DNA of 64,000 nt, taken from NCBI GenBank assembly GCA_003117195.1, contig BDSI01000011.1:1528135-1592134 (forward strand). The letters are read 5' to 3'. A model generated the notes under the pieces. It made no database searches. It saw only the letters and a program-made list of their open reading frames with translations, and was not told where the DNA came from. Below, in pieces: positions 55,000 to 64,000 of the stretch. The number at the start of each line of letters is the position of its first letter. The stretch's first letter is position 1. The position numbers and the translations under genes were made by a program. The DNA is from Eudorina sp. 2006-703-Eu-15 (Eukaryota; Chlorophyta; Chlorophyceae; Chlamydomonadales; Volvocaceae).

Positions 55000-57626
55000 A
55001 TGCGCTCCTCCATGATGGCGTGTGGCTCTCAGCAGCGTGTGTCCATGCCGCGTGCACTAGGGTCGGCACTCCCTTGCCGTCGCATATGTCGGTCTCGTTT
55101 GATTGTTGTGGCCAATGCGGCGAAGGATCCCAACGCTCCGATTCAGAGCAATCCACTCGGCGCTCTGTCGTCGCAAACCAACACTGTGACCCCACTTCCA
55201 CGCAGTGAGGAGGCTCGGAAGTACTTCCGAACGGTAAGTTGCAGTGTTCAATGTATTCATACAGCTGAGCGCATGCGTAGCGATGCGTTTCCTATGTGGC
55301 AAAAACGCTCGTCGCTCGCTTGGAGCTCTTGGCCGCTTGTTGAGGCAGAACGCTATCAAACGACGCAAATGCAATATTTCGGTGCATTACATTTATAATG
55401 CAAAGGTTGATACAGCAGTAACCATTCGTTATTCAGCTTCAGTCCGATCGGGGTCCTAACAGATTTGGCGCTTTGGTCGCGGCTTGCAGGTCTACGACTT
55501 TCCGCAATGGCAGACCCACCGCAGCCAGTTTCGGCTGATGAGGCGGCTTTTCACCATCCCTCAGTGAGTCGGTATCAGTAATGTTGGTATTTGAAGTCGA
55601 ACGTTGTGCGCACGGCATTTTACTCGTCGAGGAACTAGGCTTCAATATATACGACTGTGTTTGCCTTGTACTTTAGTCGCTGTCACGCCGTAACAAGCTC
55701 GCTAAGGAATTCGTCTCCGTTTTGCCTGTCTACTTTTCTGCTGCTTTTCCCATCCTCCCGGCGATATGGCCCTCATCACTCCGCCAACTCGCCGCTCAAC
55801 GCGACCCTGAAATTCTTACCACGCCATCACGTCTCGTCTCGTCTCGTCCTGTTTCCGCGCACAGGTCGCACGTCATCCAAAACGCGATGCCCTCCATCCT
55901 CTGGGTCGGCCTCGCCTCCACCATCGTCGCCGCGTACATGACCGCCTTGGATCAGCACGTGCTGCCCGAGGGCTTCCCCGCCCTGGCTCCCAACGCCTCC
56001 TGCTCCGCCTTCATCTCCAACACCAGCGTCGCGCTTTCGCTGCTGCTGGTCTTCCGCACCAACTCCTCCTACGGGCGGTGGGATGAAGCGCGCAAGATGT
56101 GGGGCGGCCTGCTGAACCGCAGCCGCGACATCATGCGCCAGGGCGCCACCTGCTTCCCCGACGACCAGGTGGAGGCCAAGAAGGCGCTGGCGCGCTGGGT
56201 CGTGGCCTTTGCGCGCGCGCTGCGCATCCACTTCCAGCCCGAGGTGACAATTGAGAGCGAGCTGAAGAACATCCTGACGCCCGCCGAGCTGGAGATGCTC
56301 GCCAAGAGCCAGCACCGCCCCGTGCGCGCCATCCACGCCATCAGCCAGGTGGGGACTTGGCAAGAGAACACAGATAATGGAAACCCGAACTCGAGCTGAG
56401 GGGGAGATCCGGATGCCTGAACTGAGAGGAGATCCACTCTCCAGCCGTCCCGGTGGCTCCGCCGCCCAGCCAGCTCCGTCGCTGGCCCAGTCCGTCACGA
56501 TGTTGTATGTTGTCTATCTTAGACGTGACGCGCCCCAGGGTTTCGCGCCAGCGGATCTCGAATGTGTAGGGCGCATGGGTTCTGTGAGTTGATAAGTGGT
56601 GAAATCGATTCCCTCATCCAAAGAGACCGATGCACGACCCACTTCGCTCTGGTACCCTGCGGGCCCCCATCTAGACTTTGGCCACCCACCATCTTTGGCA
56701 CTCTCGGGTGCTCCCGGTCTCCCCCTCCCGCCGCCCCGCAGATCATCCAGTCGGTGCCGATGAGCTCCATCCACCAGATGCAGATGAGCAACAACCTCAC
56801 CTTCTTCCACGACGTGCTCGGAGGCTGCGAGCGCCTGCTGCGCGCGCCCATCCCCGTCTCCTACACCCGCCACACCGCGCGCTTCCTGTTCATGTGGCTG
56901 ACGCTGCTGCCGTTCGCGCTGTACAGCTCGTGCGGCTGGGGCGTGGTGCCGGTGTGCATGGGCATCGCGGCGGTGCTGTGTGGTATCGAGGAGATTGGCG
57001 TGCAGTGCGAGGAGCCGTTCGGGTAAGCGGCCAGTTAGTCAACATTCTGCATTGGCACTGTTTTGCTTTATTGTGTTTCATATATATGCAATGCACCTCA
57101 GCTGCAGCAGCTACTACCGTAACCCGTGTTCGTCTCGAACCCTGTAAACGCCAAACGTCTTCATAGCCTGCTAGGCGAACAGCGAGGGGCCGATCACACA
57201 TGGACGTGGTTCTTCCCTGTTGGCTTGTTACGTGGCGCGAGAGCAGTTGCACAAGGCCGCTTGACCCCAGCCCCCTGCTCTCCCGCCTCTGCCCCCCTCC
57301 TGCCCGTCCGCAGCATCCTGCCCCTGGACGTGATCTGCAACCGCATCCAGGCGGACGTGATGGCCACCCTGAAGGACGATGCGGACACCAAGACGGTGCT
57401 GGCGGAGGCCGGACTGGTCAGCCTGCTGCCCGCCAGCAACGGCGTGTACGCGCAGGCGTCGTCCAACGGTAACGGCAACGGCAACGGTGTCAGCAGCAAC
57501 GGCAACGGCCATGGCAACGGTGTCAGCAGCAACGGCAACGGCAATGGTAACGGTGGTGTGCCGCAGCCGGTACCGGTCGCGGTGGCACCTCCCGCTACCA
57601 TTACTGTCCAGATCTCGCCACGGTAG
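55000..57626 (+). CDS. Bestrophin-like channel, plastid-targeted (BST/VCCN type)
   Basis: Five exons (55000-55233, 55490-55563, 55865-56348, 56742-57022, 57314-57626) with matching phases give 461 aa. Bestrophins form pentameric anion channels. Plastid members in algae and plants sit in the thylakoid membrane and carry chloride or bicarbonate. Seen: a basic, Ser-rich leader with a likely cleavage near VVANAA (35-40); PQWQTHRSQFRLMRRLF before the first membrane segment; hydrophobic segment ILWVGLASTIVAAYMTAL (114-131); the family signature FRTNSSYGRWDEARKMWG (166-183); further segments around FLFMWLTLLPFALY and VPVCMGIAAVLCGIEEIG; and EEPFGILPLDVICNRIQADV. The C-terminal tail has an Asn-Gly-rich repeat (about residues 410-435) that is probably disordered. 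The role in the carbon-concentrating mechanism is inferred from algal relatives. Start ATG has no competing upstream Met in frame. Confidence 0.9.
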
Positions 57627-59915
57627 AAGTCGTGTTGTCGTGTCGTTCTGACGTTAACCACGCAGTTGCGACCGACGTATGTTGCGCGTCGGCGCATGTC
57701 TGTGTACGACGAAGAGGTCTGTACGACAACAAGACCCAAGAGAAGCGACTTGCGACATTGTGCGAGTCGCAAGGCGATGAGAGACGAAGGGGGGCCTCGA
57801 AATCAGGAGCCAGTTTTGCTACACGCACATTGTGTTGATGATATGTCGGAAGATGGTTCTGTTCCCTGGAGCCTGCGTTTTTCCGAATTCGGTCGGTCAG
57901 ATGTAAGGACTAGCAGGTTCCGTACGGAATTCGTACGGGACGTACAAGCTCCCTTCTGCAGCATGCTGGGAAGTACAATTTTACCTGCGGACTTGTTGGG
58001 GTGCGCTTGCCTGGGGTGAATTCTCGGACAGCTGTGTTGGGTTGCGTTCACCGCATGGGGTTGTCTTGTTGTCGTCATGCAGCGCACGCTTCGCGTTAAT
58101 AAGCGAGGGAAGACGTTCACGCATGAAGATGAGTGGTCGCTGGGTTTGCCGGGCGAAGGCGTGTCGGGGGAGTACAGGAGTCAGGCCTGAGGCTGCTGCG
58201 TTGGAACGGCCAGGGATCGACCCTTTGCGTGCTTGTCGTGGTGCCGTTGTCAGTCATGACGTAATTTAATTTATAAAGATGTGCGGCATGTCGTCGTACT
58301 GAGACTGTCTTGGTGTGAGGGGGACGGAGGTGAGCTCGAGGCAACGGTAGGTAGTCGGCGTTATGGACGTGCAGCATACCTCTCATGCGGCAGGTGAGCA
58401 GGAGGTGGAGGGAGAGTTGACGCTGGTCACCGGTGTCGACGAAAGAGTGGCCGATGCTCGGAATGCTGGGTAGGTGGCAAGAGACACGGCGTCAGCGGGG
58501 GGTGGAATTTGGGGTGATGATCGTGTCGTACTCGTCCCTTGTGCGTCGAGGGGACACAAGATCGCGCTTCTGTCTAGTCGTACGTTGTTGTATTATACCA
58601 GAAGAGCGTGCGCAGCCGGCCTTGTTTTGTCGTCGAGTTTGGAGAACTCGAAAAGGCGCGGTGCTGCAGGCCAGCTTGCGTGCTCCGTTATGTCCTCGGA
58701 GTGTACGGGAGCACAGCATGTTGGAACACCTGCTCAATATTGGAGAAGACTATGCATACAATTTCGGGAAGGTGTACGCGGACTTATCGACGAATTCATG
58801 GCTGTCTTGGGGACTCGATTGAGACAGAGAGAGGAATGGCGATGTATACCTGTATCAAAGGGTGTTAAGCACAGGTGTATGGTTGGATCGATGCAACAGG
58901 TCATGTGGGACCTCGTCAGTACAGTTGTTTTGCCGAACAATTCAAGTAAAAACGTTGGATAATATGCTCTGACTCTGCACACCGTCGATTGCTCAACATT
59001 CCGTATTGTGCGGATATTAGCGGTATGAGCAGGCAAGTACGTTCAGGAAGAATTTTCAGGTATACGTCACGCGAACATTGCCCTTCACTGATGGTTACAC
59101 TGGAAACATACAGCAATACTGTATGCTGGATAAATATCTTCATGTCTTCCGTGCTTGGTGTGTCTTCCGTGCTTGGTGTCTAAGCGACACAGGCTCGAGT
59201 CAGGCTCTATCCGAACTGATGAACAAAAATACTGCTCTCATATTCACATCTGCACGGTCGAGGAGGTGCCGTACGCCACACCGTACAGCAACCGAAAACA
59301 GGGCGCCACACACGCGCACTCCAACTGTACTTGACGTCGACCTGGAAATCGAACAGGCAAAAGCAGCCTTATACATAAATCAGCCAACTGACATATTACC
59401 CCAACCGAAATATCATCTTCATATTGTGCATGATGTATCAAAATTACGAGTTCCCCGCGTGCGCTCTTTTCGGCGCCCGTGTGACACTGATTTGACTACG
59501 GGATTGGTTTTGGTGAGGACGAGTCACGGTGTGCAATCCGCTGATGGTGCACAAACGCAAAAACCCATTCGACAGGCATACATCCACACTTCCTCACTAC
59601 ATCGAAACCACCACCACCTGCCGCGGCGCTCCTTCATAACCGTTCCGTCTCAATAATTGCTGTCGCGCACAGCCCTCCTGCTAGGTAAGCTGCTAGGTAA
59701 GCTGCTGCCAACCTCTCGACACACCGTAGGGGCGCCAGCACGCTAGAAGACACTGTCGAAGCCTTCCCGACAAGATACGGAGATACTGCCGCCTCAGCGC
59801 ACGGACTCACTCAGCCACAGCTCACTTCCCCGTCGCCGAAGCCGCCGCCGCAGCAACCACCACCTCGCCGCCTTCCCCGTCACTCAAAACCGCTGCTTAG
59901 ATGTCCTCGCAGCGC
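57627..59915. other. Convergent intergenic region
   Basis: Between the 3' ends of the bestrophin gene and the hydrolase gene. No coding exon with local codon bias is visible. A tandem pair of CTTCCGTGCTTGGTGTGT-like units lies at 59146-59180. Confidence 0.45.
57902..57906 (+). terminator. Candidate polyadenylation signal TGTAA (bestrophin gene)
   Basis: First TGTAA after the stop, about 275 nt downstream. This is a typical volvocine signal and distance. Confidence 0.45.
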
Positions 59916-62900
59916 CTAAGCGGTAGCGGCCGCACCTGCCCGCAGCGCCTCAGTGGTAGAGACAGTTGCTGGCAGCACCTCAGCTGTAGCGGCCGCAGCT
60001 GGCGGCAGCACCTCAGCGGTAGCGGCCGCAGCTGCCGGCAGCACCTCAGTGGTAGCCGCCTCAGCTGCCGGCAGCGCTTCAGCGGTAGCCGCCTCAGCTG
60101 CCGGCAGCACCTCAGCGGTAGCGGCCGCAGCTGCTGGCAGCGCCTCAGCGGTAGCGGCCGCAGCTGCTGGCAGCGCCTCAGCGGTAGCGGCCGCAGTTGC
60201 TGGCAGCGCCTCAGCGGTAGCGGCCGCAGCTGCCGGCAGCGCCTCAGCGGTAGCGACCGCAGCTGCTGGCAGCGCCTCAGCGGTAGCGGCCACAGCTGCC
60301 GGCAGCACCTCAGCGGTAGCGGCCGCTGCTGCTGACAGGTCCTCAGCGGTAGCGGCCTCAGCTGCCGGCAGCACCTCAGCGGTAGCGGCCGCAGCTGCCG
60401 GCAGCACCTCAGCGGTAGCCGCCTCAGCTGCCGGCAGCACCTCAGCGGTAGCGGCCGCAGCTGCTGGCAGCGCCTCAGCGGTAGCGGCCGCAGCTGCTGG
60501 CAGCGCCTCAGCGGTAGCGGCCGCAGTTGCTGGCAGCGCCTCAGCGGTAGCGGCCGCAGCTGCCGGCAGCGCCTCAGCGGTAGCGACCGCAGCTGCTGGC
60601 AGCGCCTCAGCGGTAGCGGCCACAGCTGCCGGCAGCACCTCAGCGGTAGCGGCCGCTGCTGCTGACAGGTCCTCAGCGGTAGCGGCCTCAGCTGCCGGCA
60701 GCACCTCAGCGGTAGCGGCCGCAGCTGCCGGCAGCACCTCAGCGGTAGCCGCCTCAGCTGCCGGCAGCACCTCAGCGGTAGCGGCCGCAGCTGCTGGCAG
60801 CGCCTCAGCGGTAGCGGCCGCAGCTGCTGGCAGCGCCTCAGCGGTAGCGGCCGCAGTTGCTGGCAGCGCCTCAGCGGTAGCGGCCGCAGCTGCCGGCAGC
60901 GCCTCAGCGGTAGCGACCGCAGCTGCTGGCAGGTCTTCAGCGGTAGCGGCCACAGCTGCCGGTAGCACCTCAGCGGTAGCGGCCCGTGCTGCTGGCAGCG
61001 CCTCAGCAGTAGCGGCCGCAGCTGCCGGCAGCACCTCAGCGGTAGCAGCCGCGGAGGCTGCCGCTGCTGGCAGCACCTCAGCGGCAGTAGCGGCCACGGA
61101 GGCCACAGCTGCCGGCCGCACCTCTCCGCCGCACGTGGGCAGCCCCGTCATGACCTTCTCCAGCCAGGGCAGGAGCTCAGCGTGAACCAGCTCGGGCCGA
61201 TCGTCGTGCAGGCAGTGGCCCACATCTGCGGCAGCAGGGGACGGTGGGTGCCGGGTTGCAGGCATAAGCAGCAACTGGGTCCCCTCGCCAGAGCCACCGA
61301 CCGTGACATACTGACATTGCCCTGTAGCAGCGGCTGAACCGACTGGAGCCACGCATGTCCTCGGGACTCAGCGCGTCTGTGCCTCTATGGCGTGGCGTGG
61401 AAGCGTGGGGGATGAATATCGGCGCACCCAAGCTTTCTACGCGGCCGGGCGCTTCGGCAGAATTTCCAACAACAAGTGCGGAGCGTCCGTAAAAGCCTGT
61501 GTTGCAGTGCGGCCGTGGACGTTGGACGGAAAGTGTGCGCAAGTGCGCATGAGGGCTTCCCGAAGGGCGTGGCTCGTAGTGAGTATACCGGCCACAACCG
61601 CGCCCGCGCGTGGCTGCATCGTATCCTCACAGTCCGCATGTACAACCGCGTCTACAAATGCTACAAATGCGCCACCGCAGTCGTGTTCCCTGGGTGCTGT
61701 CCTGGACCTGGGCTGCCCGCTCACCCGGCAGCATCTTGAACGTCGTCTCCGGGCGGTTGTTTGGCAGCGCCTCCAGGAAGCGACCCACGGGTCCGTCGGC
61801 GGGCGTGAGCGTGTCCTTGTCGCCCCACAGCACCAGCAGCGGGCCCTTCAGGTCGGAGATCAGGTTCCATGGCTTCGGCCCCGGAGGACCTGTGTACAGT
61901 GGTCAGACAACAATCGGGTTGAGGTGCACATTGTGTGAATGTGCTTTGAGTTCCTCTCACGAATACCGCAAGCTTCCACCCAAGGGAACCGTCCCAGCTA
62001 CTCCGGCATAGGGTTCAGCCCCCGGCCCAGTCCAAACCCACCCACCTGTAACGACGCTCACAAACACCTCCCTCGCCCCTGGGTCGCAGCTGGGGCCAAA
62101 AATTTCCTCCACCAGCTCCCGGTCCACGTTGGCCGGGTTGCGGTACACCCCGTTTGTCAGGACCTGCTGGATGTTGTCGCGCGTCCTGATGGCGATGGGG
62201 GGGGGCGAGTTTAGATGCGGGGTGGGTCATGCCAACAACGGGAGGATCATGCCGCGCTGCCGAGCTGCTGTCGGGTCATAGATGGCCGGTGGCATGACCA
62301 TGAGTCCCCCGGCCCCCCTTGATCCCACTGTATGCGCCACTGTCTGCTACAGCGTCGCCAAGGCTTTCTCTCATCTATAATGCTGATGGTGGTGGTGGTG
62401 TTGCTGCTGGGATCACCTCCCTGCCCGCCCCTCATTTCGCATCCTCTCCTCACACCCACTCCACACCTGACGTTGTTGAAGAGCGCCGCGCTGACCGCGG
62501 GGATGGACAGCAGAAAGTCGATGAAGAGCAGCAGCGGGTAGACAGCCAGGATACGCCAGTCGCCGATGACGCCCTTGTTGTTCATGGCGCCCGCCGAGTT
62601 GAGCAGCACGGTGCCGCGGACCGCCTCGGGCGGCGAGGCGGCGTTGACCTGCGTGCCACTCAACGCCGTGAGTTGCCAAGACGGACAGGTCTTGGCGGTG
62701 CGGTGTCGTGTGGTTTAGTTTGGTGTGGCAGGCAGGGCTTGTCTCCCAGTGCATCGTCCGCTCACCCACCATGAGGCAGGCGAGCGCCCCGATGGAGTTG
62801 CCCACCATCACCGCGGGCTTCCCGGCCAAGAACTCCTTGTTGAAGTCCAGCAGCAGGTCCCGCCACAGCTCCATGCTGGGGTGCGCGGTTGTGGGGAGGA

Positions 62901-63616
62901 GAGGCGGCTCTGATTAGAGGTTACAGCGCCCCTGGCTTTGGGGCCGTCCGCGGTACTGTTGGGTTGGTGTTAAGGTTGGGAGGCCGTCGGCGGTACTGTC
63001 GCCTACCTGTACTGTGTGATGGGCTTGGATGACTTCCCGAAGCCCAGCAGGTCGATTGCGTACACCTGCACCAGTGATCAGATAAGTTCGGTCGCCCGGA
63101 GCGGTGAACTCAAGTTGCAACGATTGACAAAGACGTCGGGCAAGGGGAGCTTCACACAGCACGCATGCGAGGGGCGCATGGATGCGGGGACCCCTTTCTG
63201 TGCTTGCGATCATCCTGCTCTCTCTGACGCCGGACTGCGACTTTAATCTCCTATCCCACCTTGTACTTCTCGGCCAGGACGGGGATGTTCCGCCGGTAGT
63301 GGAAAGACGATAGCCCGAAGCCGTGCACCAGGACGATGGGCTCACCGCACCCAGCTGTTTTGTAGTGAATGGTGTGACCCCGCCACTTCCAGTTGTGCGA
63401 GCTCCATCCGTATTTGTCATCGGGGCTTGAGCCCGAGGCAGATGCCTGGCTCGCTGTGACGCTGTTGGAGGCTGTGGTCGATGTAAAGGGGTTGATACCA
63501 GTGTCCACAGCTGCACGTATAGTAGGCTTCACTGTTCTTGAGGCCCTAAAAGAATGCGCATGGTATGGGCTTGGCTTGGCTTGAGGCACAGGAACCTGTA
63601 GCTTTTGCACAATCAT
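59916..63616 (-). CDS. Alpha/beta hydrolase, plastid type, with Ala-rich repeat tail
   Basis: Seven exons, 5' to 3': 63616-63260, 63065-63007, 62875-62770, 62648-62467, 62185-62046, 61889-61725, 61225-59916. Phases agree; 772 aa. Residues 1-40 form a basic, Ser/Thr-rich leader of the chloroplast kind. Alpha/beta hydrolase core: oxyanion segment VLVHGFGLSSFHYRRN, AIDLLGFGKS, nucleophile elbow VGNSIGA (Ser166), acid LWGDKDTLTP (Asp307) and DVGHCLHDDRPELVH (His340). The triad is complete, so an active esterase or related enzyme is likely. Sequence style resembles the pheophytinase-like plastid group, but the substrate cannot be read from sequence. From about residue 385 the last exon is a run of an 11-residue unit (ATAEALPAAAA and variants) to the stop. 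Whether the tail is translated or the true end lies near residue 365 by an unseen splice is open. No alternative splice site is obvious. Confidence 0.85.
59933..61110 (-). repeat. 33-bp minisatellite with 330-bp higher-order period
   Basis: Units contain GCAGCACCTCAGCGGTAGCG. Variant units recur in the same order every ten units; for example GCTGACAGGTCCTCAGCGGT occurs at 60331 and 60661, exactly 330 bp apart. The unit length is a multiple of three, and all plus-strand frames and the coding minus frame stay open through most of it. Confidence 0.95.
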
Positions 63617-64000
63617 CCTGTTCACACGCACTTGTCAGAACGATTGGAATGAGGCCGTACCAACCCCTGCAACGCCTTCTCATACTTCATTGAAGCTTGT
63701 CCTCAGGTGTTTTGTCCGCTCGTTTTCCGGATCCAGGTACGGGTAGGCATACGGGTACGCACGATACTACTCACGACGGCTATGCGTAACAACATGATTA
63801 CAATGTATACTATTTTGCCATTTTCATATGGTATGGATGACATTGCAAGTCCAGCTTGACCAGCTGTCGCATATTTCCGTTACCGATTCAAGGACCAGCT
63901 TGCGCTTGATCGCAACAGCTATTCGCGCCAACAGTATTAATCGGCAAATAAAAGGCCCTGATGACGCAACCGAGAGGAAGGAGCAGCAGCCTCCAGCGTG
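63617..64000. other. 5' flank of the hydrolase gene
   Basis: AT-richer sequence with no gene seen. It should carry the 5' UTR and promoter of the minus-strand hydrolase. Confidence 0.4.

Noticed and set aside
59933..61110. CRISPR array-like 33-bp periodicity
   Set aside because: Units are contiguous with no unique spacers, the context is eukaryotic and coding, and there are no cas genes.
59953..61185. 410-codon plus-strand open frame (Ser/Ala/Val repeats)
   Set aside because: Antisense of the minisatellite in the hydrolase exon. All plus frames are open because the 33-bp unit lacks stops; the minus frame continues directly from the catalytic core.

Overview
The window is nuclear DNA of a green alga, most likely of the Chlamydomonas/Volvox group (Chlorophyceae, Volvocales). 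Reasons: GC-rich coding exons with strong GC third positions, many short GT-AG introns with pyrimidine-rich acceptors, dense simple-sequence repeats, TTTTAGGG telomere-type sequence, TGTAA-like 3' end signals, and a bestrophin-like protein of the type used by the chloroplast. There are no bacterial operons and no CRISPR array.

Layout. (1) 1-1695: no recognisable gene. (2) 1696-7325 (+): an 11-exon CLPX gene, the AAA+ unfoldase of the mitochondrial ClpXP protease. (3) 7326-11782: gene-poor, with a near-perfect hairpin, a tRNA-Gln(UUG)-like gene of organellar look and dispersed repeats. (4) 11783-13653 (-): a decayed F-box/LRR-like pseudogene. (5) 15026-15915 (+): a 150-residue Cys-rich protein of unknown function. 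(6) 17412-27671: a head-to-head pair of STAND/NB-ARC-TPR genes. The left one (-, 772 aa) starts at the nucleotide-binding domain. The right one (+, about 1106 aa) has an extra N-terminus with a Met-Gly-Cys acylation signal and a helical region resembling the MLKL/HeLo-type N-terminal domain of cell-death executors. (7) 27672-31245: gene-poor. (8) 31246-52346 (-): a 29-exon POLQ gene (DNA polymerase theta, about 3805 aa) with helicase and family-A polymerase ends, a very long N-terminal extension and a Gln-rich linker. (9) 53255-53878 (+): a small hypothetical gene. (10) 55000-57626 (+): a plastid-type bestrophin-like anion/bicarbonate channel. (11) 59916-63616 (-): a plastid-type alpha/beta hydrolase whose last exon runs into about 400 residues of an 11-residue Ala-rich repeat.

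The most exciting candidate is the NB-ARC-TPR pair, which has the layout of a plant/fungal NLR immune receptor with a pore-forming or membrane-disrupting executor domain, paired with an executor-less paralogue. Its right-hand member also carries an interstitial telomere-repeat insertion flanked by a 13-bp duplication, next to a heptamer minisatellite. Window-wide signals are a 12-bp palindrome family GACCCRYGGGTC (ten perfect copies) and several short dispersed repeats shared between introns of CLPX and POLQ and the intergenic DNA. Exon boundaries were deduced by hand from splice consensus, reading-frame continuity and family motifs. Every internal phase agrees in the models reported, but starts of CLPX, POLQ and the small gene are uncertain.
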